This document shows positions 17,313 to 25,598 of a stretch of 47,371 nt of DNA, one piece after another. Where the stretch lies: assembly GCA_016783825.1 (NCBI GenBank), contig JADHVV010000010.1, positions 1 to 47,371 on the forward strand, in the 5' to 3' direction. Numbering within the stretch: position 1 is the stretch's first letter; each line of letters opens with the position of its first letter. A program made the position numbers and the translations under genes. The DNA comes from Candidatus Zhuqueibacterota bacterium (GTDB lineage: Bacteria; Zhuqueibacterota; Zhuqueibacteria; Thermofontimicrobiales; Thermofontimicrobiaceae). A model generated the notes under the pieces. The model was not told the DNA's origin. It did not search any database and was given only the letters and a program-made list of their open reading frames with translations.

Positions 17313-17341
17313 TTGCTTTTTCTGTGTTTTTTTATTATATT
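17313..17341 (+). promoter_or_regulatory. Promoter for ispG
   Basis: TTGCTT (17313-17318), 17-base spacer, TATATT (17336-17341). It would give a leader of about 48 bases to the ATG at 17396. No Shine-Dalgarno is evident in that leader. Confidence 0.6.
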
Positions 17342-17395
17342 CAAAAATGAGACACTGCAAAAAAGCTTATTAAATTTTAACATCCATAAGTCATT

Positions 17396-18484
17396 ATGAA
17401 ATCAGAAAAAAATGTCGACTCTGCAAATCCCCAGCAAATAAGAAATAAAACCAAAACAATTCAAGTAGGTAATATAAAAATTGGCGGAGACTCCCCCATC
17501 TCCGTCCAGTCAATGACCAACACCAAAACCACGGATATTGATGCAACCGTATCCCAAATCCATGAATTAGAAAAAGCCGGATGCGATATTATTCGGATTG
17601 CTGTACCCAATGAAGATGCAGCCGTTGCCCTCTCATCAATCAAAAACCAGGTAAACATACCATTAGCAGCAGATATTCATTTTCAACATCATTTAGCTCT
17701 CAAAGCGATTGATGCCGGCGTTGATAAAATTAGGATCAATCCGGGTAATATTGGTGATAAAAAGAAAATTGAACAGGTATTACAAGCAGCTATGGATAAT
17801 AATATCCCGATCCGAATCGGAGTAAATGCCGGTTCGCTGGAAAGAGACTTGCTTGAGAAATATGAAAAACCCTGCGCCCAGGCTTTGGTTGAGAGCGCTT
17901 TGCGCCACGTTAAAATATGTGAGGATTTCAATTTTAGGAATTTAATAATCGCGCTAAAAGCATCAGATGTTCAAATGATGATTGATGCCAACCGTTTATT
18001 ATCAAAGGAAGTAGATTATCCTCTCCATCTTGGCGTAACTGAGGCCGGCTCAAAAGAAATCGGTGTGGTTCGATCGGCAATCGGAATTGGCACTTTATTA
18101 GAACAGGGAATTGGAGATACGATCAGGGTTTCTTTAACCGCTAATCCTGTAGAAGAAGTCAAAGCAGGAATCAATATTCTAAAAACTTTGAAATTAAAAC
18201 ACCAGGGCGTAACGATCATTTCCTGTCCCACTTGCGGAAGGCTTGAATATAATATGTTCAGCGTCGTTGATGAGATCGAAAAACGTGTTGCTAATCGTAA
18301 AAAACCGATAACCATTGCCATCATGGGTTGTGTTGTAAACGGTCCGGGAGAAGCCAGGGAAGCAGATATCGGCATTGCCGGTGGCAAAGGTAAAGTTGTA
18401 TTATTCAAAAAAGGTAAAGTTTTAAAAACTGTAAAAGAAGAAAAGATTATTGAAGTTTTAATGTCAGAAATAAACAACCTTTAA
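17396..18484 (+). CDS. ispG: IspG, 4-hydroxy-3-methylbut-2-enyl diphosphate synthase
   Basis: 362 residues. IspG uses a 4Fe-4S cluster to convert MEcPP to HMBPP in the MEP isoprenoid pathway. The TIM-barrel start SVQSMTNTKTTDIDAT, AADIHFQHHLALKAID and KIRINPGNIG are diagnostic. The cluster ligands are Cys277 and Cys280 (SCPTCGRLEYN), Cys312 (GCVVNGPGEA) and Glu319. It is the short bacterial form without the extra middle domain found in Chlamydia, plants and many Bacteroidetes, which is notable for an FCB lineage. It is the first gene of a likely run with the aminotransferase (22 bases downstream) and ROK protein, though a shared pathway is not evident. Confidence 0.97.
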   Translation: MKSEKNVDSANPQQIRNKTKTIQVGNIKIGGDSPISVQSMTNTKTTDIDATVSQIHELEKAGCDIIRIAVPNEDAAVALSSIKNQVNIPLAADIHFQHHLALKAIDAGVDKIRINPGNIGDKKKIEQVLQAAMDNNIPIRIGVNAGSLERDLLEKYEKPCAQALVESALRHVKICEDFNFRNLIIALKASDVQMMIDANRLLSKEVDYPLHLGVTEAGSKEIGVVRSAIGIGTLLEQGIGDTIRVSLTANPVEEVKAGINILKTLKLKHQGVTIISCPTCGRLEYNMFSVVDEIEKRVANRKKPITIAIMGCVVNGPGEAREADIGIAGGKGKVVLFKKGKVLKTVKEEKIIEVLMSEINNL

Positions 18485-18506
18485 CTTACCATTAAGGAGT
18501 GGTTTC

Positions 18507-19673
18507 ATGATATCACATTATATCATTCATGCCATGAGGGCAAGTTCATGGATTAGAAAGATGTTTGAAACCGGTACTGAATTAAAACGAAAATATGGCG
18601 CTGAAAATGTTTTTGATTTAAGCCTTGGAAATCCAATTATTGAGCCTCCTGAAGAATTCTTTTCACAATTAAAAAAACTTTCAGAAGACAAAACCTCGGG
18701 GAAACACCGTTACATGCCCAATGCCGGGTTTAATGAAGTGAGAGAAAAAATTTCAGTTCATTTGACTGAAGAAGGAATCCTGGAATCAGAGATGGGTCAC
18801 ATCGTAATGAGTTGTGGCGCCGGTGGTGGCATAAACGTTATTTTAAGAACCCTTTTGGATCAAGGCGATGAAGTGATCGTTCTCGCCCCATTTTTTTCTG
18901 AATACCAGTTTTACGTAAGGAATCATCATGGAAAAGTAGTTGTTGCTGAAACGGATGAGAATTTCAGGATTGACCTGAATGAGCTTGAAAATAAAATGAA
19001 TAAGAAAACAAAGGCAATTATTCTGAACTCTCCAAACAATCCAACCGGAGTCGTTTACCCGAAGAAAGATTTAAAAGAATTAGTTGACTTTTTACATCTT
19101 CAACAAAAAAAATACAATGAAGATATTTATCTCATCTCTGATGAGCCCTACCGGGAAATTGTTTTTGATAATTTAACAGCGCCATCAGTTGTTCCCATGT
19201 ATGAAAACAGTTTTTTAGTTTATTCTTGGTCAAAATCATTGGCAATTCCTGGCAATCGTATCGGGTATATTGCTGTTAATCCTCACATGCATCACATTAA
19301 ACAAGTGATTGGTGGATTGATTTTTTGCACAAGAGTACTTGGATTTGTTAATGCTAATGCAATAATGCAATTGGCAGTGAACGAATTATTAAATACAACA
19401 ATTGATGTTAGTTACTATGAAAATAAAAAGAAATACATTTATCAGACGTTAACCGATGCCGGGTATGATATTGTCAAACCAACCGGAACTTTCTACATGT
19501 TTCCAAAAGCCCCGGGAGGCGATGACCTTGGCTTTGTTGAAAAAGCAAAAGAAAACAGGGTACTGGTCGTACCTGGTGTGGGATTCGGGCGAAAAGGATA
19601 TTTCAGAATATCTTATTGTACGGACGATCGTACTATTCAAAAAGCATGTGAAAAATTAATAGAACTTTTATAA
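18507..19673 (+). CDS. Class-I/II PLP-dependent aminotransferase
   Basis: 388 residues, fold type I. The substrate loop NVFDLSLGNPIIEPPEEF, the PLP-contact NSPNNPTGVVYP, SDEPYREIVF and the Schiff-base Lys in YSWSKSLAIPGNRIGY are all present, as is the C-terminal Arg in FRISYC. These mark the AspC/Ib subgroup of aspartate or aromatic aminotransferases, but the amino donor cannot be told from sequence. AAGGAG lies 8 bases before the ATG. It follows ispG by 22 bases and precedes the ROK gene by 42 bases. Confidence 0.93.
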   Translation: MISHYIIHAMRASSWIRKMFETGTELKRKYGAENVFDLSLGNPIIEPPEEFFSQLKKLSEDKTSGKHRYMPNAGFNEVREKISVHLTEEGILESEMGHIVMSCGAGGGINVILRTLLDQGDEVIVLAPFFSEYQFYVRNHHGKVVVAETDENFRIDLNELENKMNKKTKAIILNSPNNPTGVVYPKKDLKELVDFLHLQQKKYNEDIYLISDEPYREIVFDNLTAPSVVPMYENSFLVYSWSKSLAIPGNRIGYIAVNPHMHHIKQVIGGLIFCTRVLGFVNANAIMQLAVNELLNTTIDVSYYENKKKYIYQTLTDAGYDIVKPTGTFYMFPKAPGGDDLGFVEKAKENRVLVVPGVGFGRKGYFRISYCTDDRTIQKACEKLIELL

Positions 19674-19715
19674 CAGCTTTAATTTTCACATTTTTGTAAT
19701 AACAAAGGTTACAAC

Positions 19716-20603
19716 ATGAAACAAAAAAAAGTTATTGGAATTGATTTTGGCGGTACCAAGATAAAGGTTGCTGTAATTGCAGAAGATGGAAAAATTCATG
19801 GTGAAGAAATTCTATTACCAACTGAAAGCAATCGTCCGGCAAAAAAAATTGTAGCAACAATGCAAACCGGCATTCTAAAAGCTGTTTCATCTGCCGGACT
19901 AAAAATTAATGATCTTGACGGAATCGGGATCGGCTCTCCCGGACCATTGGACTTAAAGAATGGAATCATTCTCGATACGCCTAACCTTCCGACAATGAAA
20001 AATTTTCCTTTAAAAAAAGAAATATCGAATCTCTTTAATTTGCCAGTTGCATTGAATAACGACGGGAATTGTTTTGTGCTCGGAGAAGCTTACTTTGGCG
20101 CGGCAAAAAACGCCTCTAGTGTCTGCGGTGTAACCCTGGGAACCGGGTTTGGCTGCGGTATTGTTTTTGACAAAAAAATTTACATCGGCACAACAGGTAC
20201 AGCAGCAGAAGTGTGGTGCAGTCCTTATGCAGATTTAAATTTTGAGGAATACGGTTCGGGCAGAACGCTTGTTCGATTATATAGGCAAAAGACCAGTGAT
20301 AAATTAGATTCAAAAGAAATTTTCCATTTAGCACAAAAAGATAATTCACAGGCTATTGACACTTTTCTTGAATTCGGAAAAAACCTGGGAAGAATTTTGG
20401 CTATTATGGTTAACCTGCTTGATCCCGATGTGTTTGTGATCGGTGGATCAATCAGCAACGCCTGGGAATTTTTTAAAACACCACTTCTGGAAAATTTGAA
20501 TCAAAATATTAACGATGAACCACGTGCCCATATACGTGTTCAACCTGCTTTATTAGGTGATAATTCGGGATTATTAGGCGCTGCTGCGCTCCTTTTTTCT
20601 TGA
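19716..20603 (+). CDS. ROK-family sugar kinase lacking the usual zinc motif
   Basis: 295 residues. The N-terminal phosphate loop is IGIDFGGTKIKVAVIAEDGK; GIGIGSPGPLDLKNGI and the catalytic ALNNDGNCFVLGEAYFGAAK (Asp) follow, then GVTLGTGFGCGIV. These mark ROK glucokinase/N-acetylhexosamine kinase-type proteins. The usual CxCGxxGCxE zinc signature is replaced by EVWCSPYADLNFEEYGSG, with only one Cys, so no structural zinc is expected. There is no DNA-binding domain, so it is the kinase rather than the repressor type. AAAGG is a weak ribosome-binding site. A word-type hairpin follows directly. Confidence 0.9.
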   Translation: MKQKKVIGIDFGGTKIKVAVIAEDGKIHGEEILLPTESNRPAKKIVATMQTGILKAVSSAGLKINDLDGIGIGSPGPLDLKNGIILDTPNLPTMKNFPLKKEISNLFNLPVALNNDGNCFVLGEAYFGAAKNASSVCGVTLGTGFGCGIVFDKKIYIGTTGTAAEVWCSPYADLNFEEYGSGRTLVRLYRQKTSDKLDSKEIFHLAQKDNSQAIDTFLEFGKNLGRILAIMVNLLDPDVFVIGGSISNAWEFFKTPLLENLNQNINDEPRAHIRVQPALLGDNSGLLGAAALLFS

Positions 20604-20622
20604 GTTAAAATTTTCTGATAAA

Positions 20623-20702
20623 AATGGATTAATGGAGTGTTGGAGTAATGGAGCAATGGATTGTTGAAATAAATCTCCATCAATCCAATACTCCATTACT
20701 TC
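20623..20702. repeat. Word-type inverted repeat (TAATGGAG words) after the ROK gene
   Basis: The left arm reads TAATGGAGTGTTGGAGTAAT (20629-20648) and the right arm, read inverted, TAATGGAGTATTGGATTGAT; only single-base differences separate them. The loop is AAATAAAT. It begins about 20 bases after the ROK stop codon. Confidence 0.8.
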
Positions 20703-20774
20703 TTTTTAATTATAATTTGCTCATTGTATAACGATTTCATTTTTTAAAACTAATCATTTTGTAGGAGCATTTCC

Positions 20775-21134
20775 ATGGAAGAAAAATTATACTTTTACAA
20801 AGCTCACGTCATCAAGGTCTATGATGGCGACACCTGTACAATGAATATCGATTTAGGCTTGCACACGTGGGTTCATAAAGAAAAAATTCGTTTAGCACGT
20901 ATCGATGCCCCGGAATTACGGGGAGATGAACGCGAACAAGGATTAAAATCCAGGGATTATTTGAGGGAACTAATTTTAAATAAAGACGTCTTTTTGGAAA
21001 CTATTCGGGACAAAAAAGGTAAATATGGCAGATATCTTGGTGAGATTTGGATGTTGAACGATTCAGGTGAATACATAAATATTAATGATAAAATGCTCGA
21101 TGACGGTTATGCAATTCCCTATGGCACGAATTAG
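20775..21134 (+). CDS. Staphylococcal-nuclease-like (SNase) protein, intracellular form
   Basis: 119 residues covering one SNase OB-fold domain. Motifs: VIKVYDGDTCTMNID (metal Asp), IRLARIDAPELRG (first catalytic Arg), EQGLKSRDYL (Glu position held by the E/Q region) and GKYGRYLGEIW (second Arg). No signal peptide is present, unlike most secreted nucleases of this type. It begins with AGGAG 7 bases before ATG. It should be a Ca-dependent nuclease on DNA or RNA. It stands alone, 190 bases before the GroES-like gene. Confidence 0.9.
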   Translation: MEEKLYFYKAHVIKVYDGDTCTMNIDLGLHTWVHKEKIRLARIDAPELRGDEREQGLKSRDYLRELILNKDVFLETIRDKKGKYGRYLGEIWMLNDSGEYININDKMLDDGYAIPYGTN

Positions 21135-21324
21135 AAATTGTGCTAAAGCGCAGTGATACGTCAAACATGAATTGAAACAATTTATTAACATTTAATCAGT
21201 TCATTTATTAAAAATAAATAGTTTTGCCCCAAATAGTCTTGCCCTTCTTTTTGAATCTGAATAGTGGCAGTTTATCAATTTATTTTTTCGTTTCACTTTT
21301 CATTAAAGCGGAGATTATTTTATC

Positions 21325-21702
21325 ATGAAAGTGGGAAAAGAAATAGTAGTTATCGGAGATAGAATATTAATTTCTGTTGACTCTGATAAAAATCGTACTG
21401 AAAGCGGTTTATACCTACCGCAAGGATTAGCTGAAAAAGAAAAAGTCCGCAGCGGATATATCGTAAAAACAGGACCGGGATACATATTTCCGCACACTGA
21501 TTCTTCAGAGCCATGGCGCAAATCAGAAGCAGATACGAAATATATCCCGCTGCAAGTTCGGACTGGCGATTACGCTATCTTCCTCCGCAAAGATGCAGTT
21601 GAAATTGAATATGACGAAAAAAAATACCTGATTGTTTCACAATCGGGAATATTAGCAGTCGTGAGAGATGAGTTAAAAACTGATGATAGTGATGAGGAAT
21701 GA
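21325..21702 (+). CDS. GroES-like (Cpn10) protein, divergent and without GroEL
   Basis: 125 residues. IGDRILISVDSDKNRTESGL with YLPQG matches the GroES N-terminal strand and mobile loop area. The middle carries an extra Ser/Trp-containing stretch (TDSSEPWRKSEADTKYIP), and the C-terminus has YAIFLRKDAVEIEYDEKKYL followed by an acidic tail. At 125 residues it is longer than GroES (about 95). No groEL lies beside it, so it is probably not the main co-chaperonin. GGAG is about 10 bases before the ATG. A word-type hairpin starts 6 bases after the stop and could terminate it. Confidence 0.75.
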   Translation: MKVGKEIVVIGDRILISVDSDKNRTESGLYLPQGLAEKEKVRSGYIVKTGPGYIFPHTDSSEPWRKSEADTKYIPLQVRTGDYAIFLRKDAVEIEYDEKKYLIVSQSGILAVVRDELKTDDSDEE

Positions 21703-21707
21703 AAAAT

Positions 21708-21783
21708 AGGTAAGGGCAAAGGTAAAGATATCAATTTTTCTTTACCTTTCCCCCTGTGCCCGAGGGGTATCTGCTTTTACCTT
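21708..21783. repeat. Word-type inverted repeat (GGTAAAGG words) after the GroES-like gene
   Basis: GGGCAAAGGTAAAGA (21714-21728) pairs with TCTTTACCTTTCCCC (21739-21753) around a short AT loop, and another AGGTAA/TTACCT pair flanks it. It starts 6 bases after the stop codon, so it may act as a terminator. Confidence 0.7.
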
Positions 21784-21825
21784 ATAATATTTTCAAAATT
21801 GAATTATTGTTGAGAACATCAGGTT

Positions 21826-22551
21826 CTATCCAAGAGTCCTCTTTAATTTCGCCACGTACCTCCGGCTTATCACAAATGGCTTCTTTATCCCCTTCAAAAA
21901 TACTTTGTATGAATAATTGAACCATTCTTCCAAACGATCCACATATTCCAAATTTATGATTGTCGATCTATGTATGCGACAGAAAAATTGATTTGGCAAA
22001 CGGTTGTCCCATTCTTTCATTGATTTTAACGTCAGTCCGGAAATTCCATCGCTTGTAAAAATCTCTGTATAATCACCGGCAGATTGGATATAAATTATCG
22101 ATTTAATTTTTAAAAATTTCATTCCATCATCGATCAATAGAAACAAGCGATCATCGTAATTGAGTTGACGAAATTCAATAGATTCCGGTTCTTCCGGTTG
22201 ATTCAACCGGTTAACCGTCTGTGCGAGTCTTTCAGGATTGATTGGTTTTAATAAATAATCGAGGGCATTAACTTCAAAAGCGCGGATGGCAAACTCGTCA
22301 AACGCTGTTACAAAAATAACTTTTGCAGAAGTTTTAATTTTAGGCAAAAGATCAAATCCTGATTCTCCCGGCATTTGTATGTCGAGAAAAATGACATCAG
22401 GATTGAGTTGTTCGACTGCTTTGACTGCTGTTGAAACATCATCCGCTTCCCCGACAATTTTGATGTTGGGAAAATCGGAGAGTAATGAGACCAGGTCTTT
22501 TCGTGATAATCTTTCGTCATCTACGATGAGAGCGGTGAATTTTTTTTTCAT
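21826..22551 (-). CDS. LytTR-type response regulator
   Basis: 241 residues. The REC domain (about 4-120) has the acidic pair VDDE, the phospho-acceptor Asp in VIFLDIQMPGESGFDLL, the switch Thr in VTAFDEFAIRAF and Lys in LLKPINP. The LytTR DNA-binding domain (about 140-241) has IIYIQSAGDYTEIFTSDG and FCRIHRSTIINLEYVDRLEE. It should bind promoter DNA after phosphorylation by a LytS-type kinase. The start is the ATG at 22551, since upstream in-frame codons belong to the overlapping kinase tail. The kinase is present only as a 3' remnant, so this regulator is probably orphan. Confidence 0.93.
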   Translation of the reverse strand: MKKKFTALIVDDERLSRKDLVSLLSDFPNIKIVGEADDVSTAVKAVEQLNPDVIFLDIQMPGESGFDLLPKIKTSAKVIFVTAFDEFAIRAFEVNALDYLLKPINPERLAQTVNRLNQPEEPESIEFRQLNYDDRLFLLIDDGMKFLKIKSIIYIQSAGDYTEIFTSDGISGLTLKSMKEWDNRLPNQFFCRIHRSTIINLEYVDRLEEWFNYSYKVFLKGIKKPFVISRRYVAKLKRTLG

Positions 22552-22705
22552 TATGAATTTCCAATTGAATATGAACCCTTCCATCCTCTTCAAAAACTTT
22601 AAACCGATGTTGGCCAGGGAAAGCATTCTCCAGCCTGCTGCGCACATTCTCTAAACCTGTTCCTGTGCTGTTTTTACTACCGTTTTTATTGGATTGATGT
22701 TTATT
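22517..22705 (-). pseudogene. C-terminal remnant of a LytS/YpdA-type sensor kinase
   Basis: In the frame overlapping the response-regulator start, the reverse strand encodes STGTGLENVRSRLENAFPGQ followed by HRFKVFEEDGRVHIQLEIHN and a stop at 22517. GTGLENVRSRLENAF is the G2 box and last helix of the HATPase domain of LytS-type kinases, whose gene normally overlaps the regulator gene like this. Upstream, the frame runs only to a TAA at 22706-22708 and nothing kinase-like follows, so the rest of the gene has been lost. The breakpoint is around 22690-22705. Confidence 0.8.
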
Positions 22706-22936
22706 TTAGCTGGAGTTGGTTTTATAGTTTATTATAAATCGCAGCAACCAGAATTATGGTTAACAATCATAAAAGGTGGGCTACATCTTTATCCCACGTT
22801 TAGCTGAGATTTCATTTTCACAAAATTATTATTTAATGTTGTAATTGACAAAGCTTAAATGTAAAGTAGCAGCAAACTTTTACAACAATTCTCCGTAAAT
22901 ACGTCCATTACGAATCACAAAATAAGGAGTGATTAA
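22706..22936. other. Gap between kinase remnant and SMP-30 gene
   Basis: No intact gene. On the plus strand a short frame ending at 22807 reads like a membrane segment plus tail (FILAGVGFIVYYKSQQPEL), possibly a leftover of the deletion event. A TTGACA occurs at 22850-22855 but lacks a matching -10 box. AAGGAG before 22937 is the ribosome-binding site of the next gene. Confidence 0.4.
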
Positions 22937-24868
22937 ATGAAATTGATTCCCTGCAAATTAAAAATCTTTTCTTTTATCTTCACTTGTTTTTCAATCTTAC
23001 TGCAAACCAATTCATTTTTATTTGCCGAAACCATTAAATTCGATTCAACAAAATGGGAATTTAAAAATGTCGAAATAAAAAAACATTTGGGCAGGGAAGC
23101 GCTTTTGGGTTCTGCAATATTGAAAGACGTTGAATTTGAAAATGGCATTATTGAAGTCGATATTGCTGTAACCGGCGCTCGCTCTTACCCGGGAATTATT
23201 TTCCGTCTGCAATCTGAAAACAACTATGAGAAATTTTACATTCGACCACATCGCGCAGGTCTTTATCCCGATGCGCTTCAGTACACACCGGTATTTAATA
23301 AAGTAGCAGGCTGGCAACTCTACAACGGTGAAGGATTTACAGCCGGATCAACCATTCCAACAAATCAATGGTTTCATCTGAAAATTGAAATTTCTGGCAA
23401 ACAAGCGCGGGTATTCTTGAACAATAGTGAAAAATCTTCATTAGTCATCAACGATCTGAAACATGGTTACAGCAAAGGCAGTATCGGTTTGAATGGCCCT
23501 AAAAATGGTTCTGCCAATTTTTCCAATTTCAGCTACCAGGTTATGAATGATTTCAAATTTGAAGCCCCTCCTGAAATCAAAAAAATTGAGGAAATACTCA
23601 CGGATTGGGAATTATCAAAACCTTTCAAAGCTTCAAAAATTGATATAGAGTTGGTAAGCTATCCGCGATTCTATCAAATATTTTCTGCCGGTTGGCAGAA
23701 GGTGAAATCTGAACCAAATGGACTGGTTGACATTGCAAAATATGCAAAAAGAACAAAAGGCGGGCCTGATTGTGCCATGGCAAGAACAATCGTCCGCTCT
23801 GACAAAAAACAGTTGGTTCGCTTGAATTTTGGTTATAGCGATGAGATCACCGTCTTTTTAAACGGCAAGAAATTGTTTTACGGCATGAGCGCTTATAAAT
23901 GGCGTGATCCATCATTCCTGGGAATTGTAGGGTTAAATGACGCTGTTTTTCTTGAGTTGGAAAACGGCTTGAATGAAATATATTTTCTGGTTAAAGAAAA
24001 CTTTGGCGGCTGGGGATTTATGGCAAAAACAGATCAACCTTTGCAAGCCCCAAATAAAAACCATAAAAAATTGACCAAAGTTTGGGAAACAGAAAAAGTA
24101 TTTCTCACCCCCGAATCAGTTCTTTACGATCCGGAGCATGAAATACTTTACGTTTCCAGTTTTGATAACCGCTATAAAAAGAACGCTACTCCCGAAGAAT
24201 ACACAGGTTTCATTTCTAAAGTAAAACTAAACGGGGAAATAGAAAATCTAAAATGGATTACAGGACTTCATGCCCCCTGTGGTATGGGTATTTTTAACAA
24301 CAAACTTTACACTGTTGAGCGGGGCAATTTAGTTGAGATTGATATCGAAGCTGGGAAAATTACAAACCGTTTCCCTATTCCCGATTCCGATTTTCTCAAC
24401 GATTTAGCCATAGATAAAGATGGAAATATTTACATGACTGACACGCGACCTTCATCAAATCCTGATAGCCGCATTTACAGGTTCAAAGATGGCAGAATAA
24501 AAATATGGCTTGCTGGAGAAGAAATAAATTGGGCAAACGGTCTCTATTATTACGATGGGAAATTATTAGTTGGAAATTCAGGAGATGGATTTCTAAAATC
24601 AGTGGATATTAAAACGAAAAAGGTGGAAAAAATCACCTGTCTCGGCGCTGGAATTGTGGACGGAATCCCCGTCGATAGCGAAGGCAATTATTTAGTTTCA
24701 CACTGGGAGGGTCAGACTTATTTAATTTCTCCCAAAGGCAAAATTGTGGAACTGATGGATACAATCGGCGATATTAACTGTGCTGACTTTGAATTTATTA
24801 AAGAAAAGAATTTGCTTTTAATTCCGACTTTTGTTGGGAATCGGGTAGTAGCTTACCAATTAAACTGA
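22937..24868 (+). CDS. Secreted LamG-like plus SMP-30/NHL beta-propeller protein
   Basis: 643 residues with a signal peptide ending LLQTNSFLFAE. Residues about 35-210 look like a concanavalin/LamG (DUF1080-type) domain (GIIFRLQSENNYEKFYIRPH). Residues about 225-370 are a galactose-binding-like beta domain (EITVFLNGKKLFYGMSAYKW). Residues about 380-643 are an SMP-30/gluconolactonase-type beta-propeller (NDLAIDKDGNIYMTDTRPSS, INWANGLYYYDGKLLVGNSG). The Glu/Asn/Asp metal ligands of SMP-30 lactonases are only partly traceable, so lactonase activity is not certain. It is likely exported to the periplasm or surface for carbohydrate-related work. AAGGAG lies 7 bases before the ATG. Confidence 0.85.
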   Translation: MKLIPCKLKIFSFIFTCFSILLQTNSFLFAETIKFDSTKWEFKNVEIKKHLGREALLGSAILKDVEFENGIIEVDIAVTGARSYPGIIFRLQSENNYEKFYIRPHRAGLYPDALQYTPVFNKVAGWQLYNGEGFTAGSTIPTNQWFHLKIEISGKQARVFLNNSEKSSLVINDLKHGYSKGSIGLNGPKNGSANFSNFSYQVMNDFKFEAPPEIKKIEEILTDWELSKPFKASKIDIELVSYPRFYQIFSAGWQKVKSEPNGLVDIAKYAKRTKGGPDCAMARTIVRSDKKQLVRLNFGYSDEITVFLNGKKLFYGMSAYKWRDPSFLGIVGLNDAVFLELENGLNEIYFLVKENFGGWGFMAKTDQPLQAPNKNHKKLTKVWETEKVFLTPESVLYDPEHEILYVSSFDNRYKKNATPEEYTGFISKVKLNGEIENLKWITGLHAPCGMGIFNNKLYTVERGNLVEIDIEAGKITNRFPIPDSDFLNDLAIDKDGNIYMTDTRPSSNPDSRIYRFKDGRIKIWLAGEEINWANGLYYYDGKLLVGNSGDGFLKSVDIKTKKVEKITCLGAGIVDGIPVDSEGNYLVSHWEGQTYLISPKGKIVELMDTIGDINCADFEFIKEKNLLLIPTFVGNRVVAYQLN

Positions 24869-24918
24869 AAAATTATTATCTAAATGTAAATCTACAAAAC
24901 GTAAAGAGAATTATTAGC

Positions 24919-25008
24919 AGGTAAAGGCACAGGCATAGGTAAAGAAAAATAGATAACTTTAGCTCTGATCATAAAAGTTTTTTCTTTTACCTTTTCCTTT
25001 ACCTTTCT
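24919..25008. repeat. Word-type inverted repeat (GGTAAAGG words) after the SMP-30 gene
   Basis: AGGTAAAGGCACAGG (24920 on) and GGTAAAGAAAAA pair with TTTTTTCTTTTACC and CCTTTACCT (24978-25004). The arms differ in length. The spacer is about 50 bases after the stop codon. Confidence 0.65.
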
Positions 25009-25091
25009 ATTCAATAGTTTAGAATAAAAACTTTTTTAAAATTGTGCAACAAAATAACTTTTTAGATATTAACTAAACAAGGAGAACCAAA

Positions 25092-25529
25092 ATGAAGAGA
25101 CTAATTTATTTACTAATTTTTGTCGTTTTAGCTGTCTCTGTTTTTGCAGGAGATATTCAAAAAGAAAAAGAAGCAATTGAAAAGACTGCTCTGAACTACA
25201 TCGAAGGCTGGTACAGTGGAGATGCCGTCCGAATGGAAAAAGCGCTTTATAAAGATTTAGCAAAACGAGGCGTTTTTGTGAATCCCCAAAATGGTGAAAC
25301 CAAAATTTCTCCGGTCACTGCTGAAGCACTGGTTAACTACACAAAAGCTGGAGCCGGAAAAAAACCAAAAGACAAATGGGGAATTGAAGTCACCATTCTG
25401 GATGTTTATAAAAATACTGCCAGCGTTAAAATTATTTCGGTGGATTTTATTGATTATGTGCATCTTGCTAAAATTAATGGCGAATGGAAAATGATGAATG
25501 TTGCCTGGGAACCGATTAAGAAAAAATAA
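25092..25529 (+). CDS. Secreted NTF2-like (lumazine-binding type) protein
   Basis: 145 residues: signal peptide MKRLIYLLIFVVLAVSVFAG, then an NTF2-fold domain of the putative lumazine-binding type (ALNYIEGWYSGDAVRMEKAL, ITLD-like strands, VDFIDYVHLAKINGEWKMMN, VAWEP). The fold has a hydrophobic pocket and often acts in small-molecule binding; no active residues can be named. AAGGAG is 8 bases before the ATG. A CGGATAGAAACAACCCAACG repeat lies just after the stop. Confidence 0.85.
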   Translation: MKRLIYLLIFVVLAVSVFAGDIQKEKEAIEKTALNYIEGWYSGDAVRMEKALYKDLAKRGVFVNPQNGETKISPVTAEALVNYTKAGAGKKPKDKWGIEVTILDVYKNTASVKIISVDFIDYVHLAKINGEWKMMNVAWEPIKKK

Positions 25530-25534
25530 ATCCA

Positions 25535-25554
25535 GCGGATAGAAACAACCCAAC
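25535..25554. repeat. Single-arm copy of the CGGATAGAAACAA repeat
   Basis: CGGATAGAAACAACCCAACG matches the left arm of the inverted repeat at 13664-13856 (one base different). No inverted partner is seen here. It begins 6 bases after a stop codon. Confidence 0.7.
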
Positions 25555-25598
25555 GGATGATAAAATTTGATTTGTTATACACCATTTTGGGGAAAAAC

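Noticed and set aside
22552-22647. Longer N-terminus for the LytTR regulator
   Set aside because: Those codons are the overlapping 3' tail of the kinase gene in another frame; REC domains start at MKKKFTALIV.
22706-22807. Short membrane-like frame after the kinase remnant as a gene
   Set aside because: Too short, no start signal, and at most a deletion leftover.
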